In this document: in pieces, positions 56,453-64,000 of the stretch
How the letters are laid out: the number at the start of each line of letters is the position of its first letter
How positions within the stretch are numbered: position 1 is the stretch's first letter
Assembly: GCA_945907755.1 (NCBI GenBank)
Contig: CAMDTN010000003.1
Location: forward strand, 57,429-121,428
DNA: 64,000 bases
From: Singulisphaera sp. GP187
Lineage (GTDB): Bacteria; Planctomycetota; GCA-002687715
Reading direction: 5' to 3'
Notes under the pieces: generated by a model
The model's input: the letters and a program-made list of their open reading frames with translations, nothing else
Databases searched by the model: none
Told to the model about the DNA's origin: nothing
Position numbers and translations under genes: made by a program

Positions 56453-57229
56453 ATGGCCAGCGCTATCGAAACCCCCATGAAACGCGTGTTGGTGACCGGC
56501 GCTTCGCGGGGCATCGGCGCTGCGGTGGCTCACCATTTCTTGGAAGAGCACTGGGAAGTGGCGCTGTGCGCGCGCAGCGTGTCAGGGTTGCAGAAAGTGG
56601 CCTTGGCGGCGGGGCTGTCGCGGGGCAAGGCCCGCTGTGTGCCCTGCGATTTGTCCAACCGCGGTGCGAGCGATGCGGCCATGGCGTCGTTGCTGGCAGA
56701 TTGGAGCGCGCTGGACGGCATCGTGCTGGCTCACGCCTTGAACATCGCGACGCCGCTCGCTGGCTCGCTCGCCGATTTCGAGCGCATGATCGAAACCGAC
56801 CTCACTGGGCCGCTGCGTTTGTTGCGCCAACTGATTCCCGCACTGCAACCTGGATCGCGCATCGTCTTGATCGGTTCCGTGCTCGGGCGCTTCGGGGTGC
56901 CGGGGCAGCATGGCTATTGCGCCGCCAAGGCAGGGCTCGCCGGCCTCGCTCGGGGGCTGGCGCTGGATTTAGCCCCGCGCGGCATCACGGTGAATTGCCT
57001 GCAACCCGGTTGGGTGGACACCGACATGGCGCGCGCGGCCATCGACGCACAGTGCGGCAGCATGGGCATGAGTGCTGTCGAAGCCCGCGCCTTCTTCGAA
57101 GCGCAACTTCCTTTGAAGCGCTTTTTGACGCCCAAAGAGGTGGCGGGGCATGTGCGCTGGCTGTTCAGCCCAGCGGCTGCGGGGCTCACCGGCCAAGTGC
57201 TGAATCACGACTGTGGCACTTTGGCGTAG
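56453..57229 (+). CDS. SDR family oxidoreductase
   Basis: [60 protein letters not shown]. Confidence 0.93.
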   Translation: MASAIETPMKRVLVTGASRGIGAAVAHHFLEEHWEVALCARSVSGLQKVALAAGLSRGKARCVPCDLSNRGASDAAMASLLADWSALDGIVLAHALNIATPLAGSLADFERMIETDLTGPLRLLRQLIPALQPGSRIVLIGSVLGRFGVPGQHGYCAAKAGLAGLARGLALDLAPRGITVNCLQPGWVDTDMARAAIDAQCGSMGMSAVEARAFFEAQLPLKRFLTPKEVAGHVRWLFSPAAAGLTGQVLNHDCGTLA

Positions 57230-57284
57230 GCGCTGGGCCCCCGCACTGTCGCGTTATGCGACATGAAGAGGAAAGCAGTTCCGG

Positions 57285-57292
57285 ACCGATAG
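57285..57292 (+). promoter_or_regulatory. Sigma-28-like -10 element (ACCGATAG) upstream of fliM
   Basis: 6/8 to GCCGATAA; weak TGAAG upstream with non-ideal spacing. Confidence 0.3.
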
Positions 57293-57317
57293 ATGCTCTG
57301 GCAGACGCCATACATCC

Positions 57318-58304
57318 ATGCCGGAAGCACCACTCTCCTCACTTGAGATCGACCAGTTACTCACCGTCTTCAAAGGGCGGCGACGCAAGAGCGATCTGCC
57401 TGCCGATGTGACCTCGCTGGACTTGAATCGCCCGGTGCCCATCCCCAAGGGCATCTTCGAAACGCTGCAAGTGCGCCACGAGCAGGCGGCGCGCGCCACC
57501 CGAGCAGGCTTGCGCGAGATATTGCGCCGCAACCTTGGCGTGCGTTTGGTGCAACTGAAACTGGATCGCTTCGCCAGCTTCAAAGAAGCGCTGCCCGAGC
57601 CGTCTTGCGGGTTTGTGGTGGAAATGCTGCCACTGCGTCAGCCGGGTTATTTACTGCTGGACTACCCATTCGTATTTGCCGCGCTCGATCGCGTTCTGGG
57701 TGGGCAAGGGAGCACCGAAGGCGAAGCACGCGAACTCACCAGCACAGAAACATCTGTGCTCACAGAATTGTTGGGCATCATCATTAACGAGCAGGTCACG
57801 GTGTGGTCGCGTTGGTTGAAGCTGACGCCGCGCGTGCTGCGCAGCACCAGTGTGCCGCGCTACTTCCGCGAGGCGCGCGCCGACGACCCGGTGTTGGTCG
57901 CGACCTACGCTCTGGAAGGCTTTGCAGACGGGGCCAACTTTTGCTTCGCCTTGCCGTTGCCCGGGCTGGAACCGCACTTGCAGTGTGCGCCCAAGCAAGA
58001 ACAAGATGCGGCGCGCACTGCAGCGCCGGTAGCGCGTGACACCATGCTGCGTGCGTTGAATGATGTTGCGCTGAATCTGTCGGTGCGCCTTGGCGGCGCG
58101 TCGCTGAGTGTGAACGATGTGCTGCAACTGGAGCCGGGCGATGTGCTCGTGCTGGACAGCGGCCCGTCGCGTCCGCTGCAATTGTTGGTGGAAGGTTTGC
58201 CCCGCTTTCACGGGCACCTGCACAGCAGTGGTGGTCGCCTTGTATTCCGTGTTGGCAGCGAGCTGGATAGCCCGGCCAACACGACTCCGTCCGAAGGAAA
58301 ATGA
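57318..58304 (+). CDS. fliM: Flagellar motor switch protein FliM
   Basis: LSSLEIDQLL; FETLQVRHEQAARATRAGLREILRRNLGVRL; C-terminal SpoA-type domain; followed by fliN. Confidence 0.9.
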   Translation: MPEAPLSSLEIDQLLTVFKGRRRKSDLPADVTSLDLNRPVPIPKGIFETLQVRHEQAARATRAGLREILRRNLGVRLVQLKLDRFASFKEALPEPSCGFVVEMLPLRQPGYLLLDYPFVFAALDRVLGGQGSTEGEARELTSTETSVLTELLGIIINEQVTVWSRWLKLTPRVLRSTSVPRYFREARADDPVLVATYALEGFADGANFCFALPLPGLEPHLQCAPKQEQDAARTAAPVARDTMLRALNDVALNLSVRLGGASLSVNDVLQLEPGDVLVLDSGPSRPLQLLVEGLPRFHGHLHSSGGRLVFRVGSELDSPANTTPSEGK

Positions 58305-58307
58305 ACC

Positions 58308-58667
58308 ATGCCGCTGAATGAATCCATCGAATCGGAGAAAACCAATGTCAGCTCTGCCTTGTTTCCAGAATTGGCTGCGGGGGCGGCTTGCGGCCCAAAT
58401 GCGGGTGCGGCGGGTAACAACCTCGGGCTGATCTTGGATGTCGAAGTGCCTGTCACCGTAGTGCTCGGCAGCGTGCGTAAGTCGCTGGCCGAAGTACTGT
58501 CACTATGCGAAGGCCAAGTGATCGAATTGGATCGCGTGGCCGGAGAGCCCGTGGACTTGCTGGTGAATGGCAAGTTGGTGGCGCGTGGCGAAGTGGTGGT
58601 GGTCGACGAACGCTACGGCCTGCGCGTGTCGCAAATCGTTGCGCCCACAGAGCGCTTGCGCCGCTAA
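58308..58667 (+). CDS. fliN: Flagellar motor switch protein FliN
   Basis: NLGLILDVEVPVTVVLGSVRKSLAEVLSLCEGQVIELDRVAGEPVDLLVNGKLVARGEVVVVDERYGLRVSQIV. Confidence 0.97.
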   Translation: MPLNESIESEKTNVSSALFPELAAGAACGPNAGAAGNNLGLILDVEVPVTVVLGSVRKSLAEVLSLCEGQVIELDRVAGEPVDLLVNGKLVARGEVVVVDERYGLRVSQIVAPTERLRR

Positions 58668-58677
58668 GGCGGCCTTG

Positions 58678-58694
58678 CCGCGCGCTGCGCGCGG
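58678..58694. terminator. GC-rich hairpin downstream of fliN
   Basis: CCGCGCGC-T-GCGCGCGG inverted repeat; no T tract. Confidence 0.4.
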
Positions 58695-58742
58695 CCGCAA
58701 AGCGCTTGACCTTGGTCAGGGGCGTGACAAGATGCGCCCACC

Positions 58743-59129
58743 GTGCCCTACGACATCATCAATGCGGCCATTTTTCTCCTGATCTTGGTGGCAGCGGCGT
58801 TGCATCACCAACGCCTCCGGCATGTGAAGCTGATGAAGTTGTGCTTCGTGCTGGACCTCGCTCTACTCATTGCGGTCGAATTCTTGCGCGACAAGCCCAG
58901 TGCGGTGGCGAAAGCCATCGGCACAATGACGCATGTCGAGCGCAATAATATGGTGCTGGCCATTCACATCGCGTTCTCGGTGCTGGTATTGGTGCTGTGG
59001 GTGGTGCAACTGGTGCGCGGCTCTCAGGTGCTGCGCGGCAATGCATCAATGCTGCCGTCCCACGCGCGCTGGGCCAAATACTTCTTGCTCGTCCGCGCCG
59101 GCAATGTGATTACCGCCTTCATGGTCTGA
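58743..59129 (+). CDS. Small multi-TM membrane protein
   Basis: Three to four hydrophobic segments; GTG start inferred. Confidence 0.45.
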   Translation: MPYDIINAAIFLLILVAAALHHQRLRHVKLMKLCFVLDLALLIAVEFLRDKPSAVAKAIGTMTHVERNNMVLAIHIAFSVLVLVLWVVQLVRGSQVLRGNASMLPSHARWAKYFLLVRAGNVITAFMV

Positions 59130-59147
59130 GCCCTTCGCGCAGCCACG

Positions 59148-59558
59148 CTATTCTTCCACCGGGCTGTTGGGTTGCGCGGGCGCACTCTCTGCTCTTTCCT
59201 GAATCTCGCGGCGGATCCGCGGTACGGTGATCCACTCTTCATGGGCGGCGAGCAAGAGCACTACGGCGGCCCAGACCCACAAGCCTAGCTTGTCGAGGAA
59301 GAATGCGCATAGGGCGAAAGCGACGCTGAATGCGCCCGCAACCGCGAGACAACCCCACTTGCATCCCAAACGAGATGCGTCCATAGCTCTTGCTTGTTCC
59401 ACCCCTTCGGACGCCGTGCGTTCTTGGCGATATGCGTCGAGTTTGCCTGGAACCACGCCTAATAACATCCCTGCACCCATGAAGACTAAGAGCCAATCAG
59501 AAGAGCTGATGCCGACGGCAATCTGGCCGCACCCCAAAATGCAGTAGTAGATGAGCAC
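59148..59558 (-). CDS. Small membrane protein
   Basis: LIYYCILGCGQIAVGISSSDWLLVFMGAGMLLGVVPG and a second TM pair; GTG start inferred. Confidence 0.45.
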   Translation of the reverse strand: MLIYYCILGCGQIAVGISSSDWLLVFMGAGMLLGVVPGKLDAYRQERTASEGVEQARAMDASRLGCKWGCLAVAGAFSVAFALCAFFLDKLGLWVWAAVVLLLAAHEEWITVPRIRREIQERAESAPAQPNSPVEE

Positions 59559-59644
59559 TCCGCGTAGCCGCTTGGCTCTGCGGCTCAGTATGGGGCTCGT
59601 TCCTCGTTCGCTGGCATGGAGGCGGGATTCTACAGCCGCAGGAA

Positions 59645-60634
59645 TCAGTCGGCAGGTTTGAAGTCGCGCTGCCACTGGGCCAGCGCGGCGCCAAGGCGAG
59701 CGCGCAATGTGGTTTCGTCGGCATCGGGAGCCAACACATTCACAAGGCCAAGGCGCCCGCAGTGCACCACATGGGTGCGTAACGGTGCAGCGAGGCGCAC
59801 ATACAGGCCATGGCGTGGCATTTGCGGATGCGATTTCAGCGCGGCCAAAGTTTGCAGCGCGGGGTCGCCGCCGTTGGTCAAGGCCGCCATAACTAGGGCT
59901 GGGCAAGCACCAGTTTCTAACTGGCGCACCAATTCGCCAGTATCGGCGAGGCGCACCACCGTGGCATCGGGCAATACGCGGTGCAGCATTGCGGCGCTGT
60001 TTTCATCGCCAATGCAATAGACCAGCACGCGTTGCGCATCGTTGGATTGCGGTGCGGCGGCTGCCGCTTCGGGAAACCAACTCTGCGGCACCAACAGCAC
60101 CGCATGGTGTTGTTGCTCGCCCTCGTTGAGGCGGAGTTCTGTGCGTAGCCAAGTGCCTGCGCCCAGCGGATCGCTGCGCCCTTCAAAGGCGGCGTTATCG
60201 ACGAATAGCGTCCCGCCAGGCTGCAAGTCTTTGTAGGGTTCGATGGCGTCAGCCGTTTGCGCCAACGCGGCTAATGGCGCTGCGAGGGTAGCGGCCAAGC
60301 CAGCGAGGATGTCGCGTTCTTTGTCGTTGAAGGCTCGTGGCGGTGCAGCAGCGGTGTGCGTTGCGGCGGGACGCTGCGCGGCCAATGCGTGCCGTGCAAC
60401 GGCTTCGTCCAACAGCAACAGAGCTGGTGCGTGTTCGCTGCGGCCAAGACTCGCCACCACGGCGCGTGCGGGCAACTGGGCCCGCGCGGCATTGGCATCC
60501 AGCGTTGCAGTGGCGTCGGCGCTCAGCGTGAGCTCGCAGTGGAGAGAATCTCGTAGCGCCTGCGCCAAGTGTGGCAACAGATCGGCCAACGCTGTGGCGT
60601 GATCGCGCGAGTGCTGAAGCGTGGTGTCGTCCAT
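59645..60634 (-). CDS. Putative pseudo-receiver protein, possibly with an N-terminal CheC/FliM-like region
   Basis: C-terminal RVLVYCIGDENSAAMLHRVLPDATVVRLADTGELVRQLETGACPALVMAALTNGGDPALQTLAALKSHPQ resembles a REC domain lacking the phosphoacceptor Asp; ALLLLDEAVARHAL vaguely CheC/FliM-like. Confidence 0.4.
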   Translation of the reverse strand: MDDTTLQHSRDHATALADLLPHLAQALRDSLHCELTLSADATATLDANAARAQLPARAVVASLGRSEHAPALLLLDEAVARHALAAQRPAATHTAAAPPRAFNDKERDILAGLAATLAAPLAALAQTADAIEPYKDLQPGGTLFVDNAAFEGRSDPLGAGTWLRTELRLNEGEQQHHAVLLVPQSWFPEAAAAAPQSNDAQRVLVYCIGDENSAAMLHRVLPDATVVRLADTGELVRQLETGACPALVMAALTNGGDPALQTLAALKSHPQMPRHGLYVRLAAPLRTHVVHCGRLGLVNVLAPDADETTLRARLGAALAQWQRDFKPAD

Positions 60635-60712
60635 GCTGCTGTTGTGGCGCATGCAAATGCGTCACTGCATCATGCTCGGACTTCACGCAGCGGACATGAG
60701 CTGCGCCGCCGA

Positions 60713-62065
60713 CTATCTTTGCGCTGGAGCGGGGTAAACCGGCAGAGAACGATGGCCGGCTTTGTCCACGGCTTCTACAGCGAACAGCCAATCGTCCTTA
60801 GAGCGTTCAATAACGATGGCAGTCGTGCCTGCGGGCACCATGCGGCGTTCGTTCTTGTCCCAGTCGGGCTCGTGGGTGCGGCGCATGTTCACGGCATAGC
60901 TTGCGATGTCGGCTTCCGGTGAAGCCTCCCATCGCAATTCGGTGTGCGGCGACAGCCCAGCGGTGAGCATGCGCACTTGCCGCAGCGCTGCGGGCGCCAA
61001 GGCCAGTTCGTGAATAGCGATGGCGTTCACCATAGCCACCTTGGCCATGAATTTGTAGTCGAGTGCTTCGGGCAAGTCGCCGAAGGGGCGCCCTTCAATG
61101 CTGCGCACATCTTGGTGCTGGCGCTCGTAGTTCTCGTGGCACTCTGTGAAGCGCACTGCGGCGCAACCAACATCGTTGAAGCTCTTGTGGTCGCCGCCGC
61201 GCAAGTAGCGGTCTTGGCGGAAGATCATGCGCACATCGAAATCCGCTATGCGGCCCTGAGCATGCTCGCGCACATAGCGCGCCAGTTGGCGGCTGGGTGC
61301 GTCGTTGTCGCTGCCAATAATGGTTTGGGCTGGGCGGCCGCGCTCGCTGAGCGGGCCCGAGGGCACGCCCTCGCTAAACAAGCGCACGAAATTGTTTTCG
61401 CGCTGGCCCGACGAACCGATGACGCCACCGACAATGTCGTTGGTCAACATGGCGCTGACACGCACGCCTTGTTCTTTCAATTGCTTCGCATGCGCCCCCG
61501 AACCCAGCAGCCCTTGTTCCTCGCCGGAGTAGGCGACGAAAAGAATCGTGGCGCGCGGTTGCAGGAACACCAACGCTTCGGCGCACTGCAGCATGACGGC
61601 TACACCCGAGGCGTCGTCGTTGGCGCCGGGGGCATCCGCATTCGCATCCATGGGTTCTGAAGCGCGGCTGTCGTAATGGCCCGACACAATCACCACGCGC
61701 TCCGTTTCTGTGCCGCGCAGTGTCGCCACCACATTTTCCACTGTTGCCCCTTGCGGCACTCGCGGCCCGGGCGGCAGCGTGAAAGCTTCGACGCCCACAG
61801 TCATGCGCCCGTCGCTGCGCTCAGCGATTTGGCGCATCCGCTGCACCAACCAATCGCGTGCCGCGCCGATGCCGCGCTTTTCATCGGTGCGCGACGACAG
61901 CGTGTGGCGCGTGCCGCAGGCCACCAACGCGCGCACATCCGCTTCCATGGTTGCAGGAGCGATGGCCGCGAGGCGGCGGTCGATTTCCGGAAGCTGCGGC
62001 GCCACTTGCGCGCAGAGGGAGGACGCAATGAATAGAAGCAGCAGGCTGGTGCGCATGCTGGGCAT
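60713..62065 (-). CDS. M28 family metallopeptidase with signal peptide
   Basis: VIVSGHYDSRASEPMD, APGANDDASGVAVMLQCAEAL, FVAYSGEEQGLLGSG, YLRGGDHKSFNDVGCAAVRF. Confidence 0.92.
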   Translation of the reverse strand: MPSMRTSLLLLFIASSLCAQVAPQLPEIDRRLAAIAPATMEADVRALVACGTRHTLSSRTDEKRGIGAARDWLVQRMRQIAERSDGRMTVGVEAFTLPPGPRVPQGATVENVVATLRGTETERVVIVSGHYDSRASEPMDANADAPGANDDASGVAVMLQCAEALVFLQPRATILFVAYSGEEQGLLGSGAHAKQLKEQGVRVSAMLTNDIVGGVIGSSGQRENNFVRLFSEGVPSGPLSERGRPAQTIIGSDNDAPSRQLARYVREHAQGRIADFDVRMIFRQDRYLRGGDHKSFNDVGCAAVRFTECHENYERQHQDVRSIEGRPFGDLPEALDYKFMAKVAMVNAIAIHELALAPAALRQVRMLTAGLSPHTELRWEASPEADIASYAVNMRRTHEPDWDKNERRMVPAGTTAIVIERSKDDWLFAVEAVDKAGHRSLPVYPAPAQR

Positions 62066-62079
62066 CTTAGTCGCGAGGC

Positions 62080-62829
62080 TTAGTGGGTGCGTTTGGTGGC
62101 GCGGTGCAGGGCGACGGCGCCCATCATCAGCGGCCAGCTTTCGACATGCGCGAAACCAACCGTGCGCACCACGTGTTCCAGAGCCTTGCGATCGGGGAAG
62201 TGGTCCGTGGAGCAAGCGAGGTAGCGATATGCCTCGCGGTCGGCGCCACTGAGGCGCGCTTGCAGTGGCATCACCAAATGGCGATGCAGGAAAAAGAGGC
62301 CGCGCACGGGAGCAAAGGATGGCCTGGACATGTCGAGGCACACGAATGTGCCCCCGGGCTTCAGGATTCGCAACACTTCATGCAGCGCGGCTTGCAGGTC
62401 GCTGCAGTTCCTGAGGCACCAGCCCATGGCGACCACATCCGCCGAAGCCGAGGGAAGTTCCGTGGCGCACGCATTGCCAAGGCGGAACTCCAACTGGACG
62501 AGCCCTTCAGCCGCGCGTTTCTGCTCGGCTTGCTCCAGCATGTTGGCGGACAGATCAACTCCCGTGACGCGACCCTCGGTGCCGACGATGTGGGCGAACA
62601 GGAGGGCCAGTTCACCCGTGCCGGTACCGAGGTCCACCACTTGTTTCCCCGATGCCGCACCGGACCGCTCCACGAGGAGCTTGCGCCAGCGTGCATCGCG
62701 GCCGAAACTAATCCGGCTGTTCAGCCGGTCGTACGGCGCCGCGATGCGGTCGAACATAGAGCGCACATAGCGTTCTTTTTGTTCGCCTGCGAGGCGTGCA
62801 CCGGTTCGAGCATCGAGAGTAGTGGACAT
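62080..62829 (-). CDS. ubiE: UbiE/MenG-like class I SAM methyltransferase
   Basis: YVRSMFDRIAAPYDRLNSRISFGRDARWRKLLV; VVDLGTGTGELALLFA; GWCLRNCSDLQAALHEVLRILKPGGTFVCLDMSRP. Confidence 0.9.
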   Translation of the reverse strand: MSTTLDARTGARLAGEQKERYVRSMFDRIAAPYDRLNSRISFGRDARWRKLLVERSGAASGKQVVDLGTGTGELALLFAHIVGTEGRVTGVDLSANMLEQAEQKRAAEGLVQLEFRLGNACATELPSASADVVAMGWCLRNCSDLQAALHEVLRILKPGGTFVCLDMSRPSFAPVRGLFFLHRHLVMPLQARLSGADREAYRYLACSTDHFPDRKALEHVVRTVGFAHVESWPLMMGAVALHRATKRTH

Positions 62830-63190
62830 GACATCAGATACTACGCCCCAAGGTTCCAGCGGCAACGAACGGCATTTTCTGTCACGCATTTTTTCTGGGA
62901 ATGCTGCGCGGGCCCCACTCGTGCAGGTGACATTGATATCGCGCAATATGTGCCCGCTGTGTGACGAGGCGCGGGAAACGCTGCTGCTGCTCAGCAACCA
63001 ACTAGGCTTCGAGATTGTGGAGCAGAAGATCGATCATGACCAAGTGCTGGAAGACCGCTACGGGCTGGAAGTGCCTGTGGTTCTTGTGGATGGGGCGCGC
63101 CATGCCTTTGGATCGGTGAACCCTCAGCGCCTGCAAACTGCAGTGGAAAGTGCGCGCCGCCAACGCGGCCCAACGCAGCGTCCCGAGTAG
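62828..63190 (+). CDS. Glutaredoxin-like/thioredoxin-fold protein
   Basis: VTLISRNMCPLCDEARETL (CPLC) and GLEVPVVLVDGARHAFGSVNPQRLQTAVE; in-frame GTG at 62921 is an alternative start. Confidence 0.75.
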   Translation: MTSDTTPQGSSGNERHFLSRIFSGNAARAPLVQVTLISRNMCPLCDEARETLLLLSNQLGFEIVEQKIDHDQVLEDRYGLEVPVVLVDGARHAFGSVNPQRLQTAVESARRQRGPTQRPE

Positions 63191-63217
63191 GATCGCGCGC
63201 GCAAAGGAGCTCGCATC

Positions 63218-63664
63218 ATGGTGAAGAACCCCCCGGAAGGCTGTCAGCGCATCATCCCTTACTTGGCCTATGCGGACGCCGCCACGGCCATCGACTACCT
63301 CTGCCGCGTTTTCGGATTCACCGAACGCATGCGCATGCCCATGCCTGATGGGCGCGTGGGCCACGCGGAACTGGATTTGGAAGGCGACTGTTTGATGCTG
63401 GCCAGCGCAGGCCCCGAGATGAACATGGTCAGCGCGCGCGGCCTGCCCGGACTTCACGCTCTGATGGCGGTGTATGTCACCGATGTTGACGCGCACTATG
63501 CGCGCGCGTGCGCGCAAGGCGCGACCATCTTGCAAGAGTTGACCACGCAGTTCTATGGCGATCGTTCGTATCGCGCTGTGGATTGCGAAGGGCAGTGCTG
63601 GACTTTCGCCACTCATGTGAAAGACCCGACGCCCGAAGAACTCGCCGCCGGTTGCGGCGGCTGA
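63218..63664 (+). CDS. VOC/glyoxalase (PhnB-like) protein
   Basis: IIPYLAYADAATAIDYLCRVFGFTERMRMPMPDGRVGHAELDLEGDCLMLA; YGDRSYRAVDCEGQCWTFATHV. Confidence 0.92.
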   Translation: MVKNPPEGCQRIIPYLAYADAATAIDYLCRVFGFTERMRMPMPDGRVGHAELDLEGDCLMLASAGPEMNMVSARGLPGLHALMAVYVTDVDAHYARACAQGATILQELTTQFYGDRSYRAVDCEGQCWTFATHVKDPTPEELAAGCGG

Positions 63665-63670
63665 CTTGCA

Positions 63671-63910
63671 CTCCGCAAGATCAGCATCCAATCCCTGCGC
63701 ATCTACCGGGGCGGGAACCGCCTCTATATGGTGATTGAGGCAGACGACGATTTTGATCCTGCGCGCTATCAGGCGTATGCGCAGGAACCGCGAGCCGAAG
63801 CATGGGACGCGCTGATGCGTCGATTTCAACAACCGGCGCCCTTCGCAAAATAGGGAGAGTGGTGGGCGCCGCTCGAAGAGATCTTCGACATCAATGCCTC
63901 TGCGCACTGA
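63671..63910 (+). pseudogene. L-rhamnose/L-fucose mutarotase-like remnant, N-terminally truncated with in-frame TAG at 63851
   Basis: One frame reads LRKISIQSLRIYRGGNRLYMVIEADDDFDPARYQAYAQEPRAEAWDALMRRFQQPAPFAK*GEWWAPLEEIFDINASAH*. Confidence 0.65.
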
Positions 63911-63925
63911 AGGCGCGCTGCCGCG

Positions 63926-64000
63926 TCAGCGCTTGAGGCGCTGGGCGTCGCAATCGATTTCGAGCAGCACCACGGGCTGCGCTTCGTCGATGTCGAACTG
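63926..64000 (-). CDS. C-terminal end of an unidentified protein running off the window
   Basis: Minus strand reads QFDIDEAQPVVLLEIDCDAQRLKR*. Confidence 0.35.
   Translation of the reverse strand, partial: QFDIDEAQPVVLLEIDCDAQRLKR

Noticed and set aside
1-64000. CRISPR arrays, tRNAs, rRNAs, transposases
   Set aside because: No regularly spaced repeats, tRNA cloverleaf-like motifs, rRNA signatures or transposase motifs noticed by eye

Overview
This 64 kb, high-GC window is dominated by a flagellar biosynthesis super-locus from a Gram-negative-type bacterium. FlgH and FlgI (L/P rings) are present, and the CRTAC1, DUF1570-like, PknB-type kinase and secreted C-terminal-module content resembles Planctomycetota; that placement is inference. 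Flagellar genes recognised: motE-like, two fliL-like, flgL, flgK, flgN-like, flgJ (rod-binding only), flgI, flgH, flgA, flgG, flgF, flgE, flgD, fliK-like, flgM-like, one short flagellin, fliA, flhA, flhB, fliR, fliQ, fliP, fliO-like, fliM and fliN. Accessory glycan genes sit among them: GT4, a pyruvyltransferase/methyltransferase/GT2 fusion, a PseG-like protein, and a TPR-GT2-GT2 protein inside the hook/rod run. Other content: topoisomerase IV/gyrase subunits, a JAMM-Mrr pair, two M28 peptidases, a CRTAC1/ASPIC lipoprotein, a UbiE-like methyltransferase, and a decayed mutarotase pseudogene. The most unusual item is a 1829-aa predicted cytosolic Ser/Thr kinase - AAA ATPase - TPR - tandem SBP_bac_5 fusion (46511-52000, minus). 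Regulatory candidates include a good sigma-28-like promoter before flagellin, weaker CCGATA boxes before flgM and fliM, sigma-54-like sites before flgF and fliO, and several strong hairpin terminators. No tRNA, rRNA, CRISPR array or intact mobile element was recognised. All family calls come from reading motifs by eye; no database search was possible.
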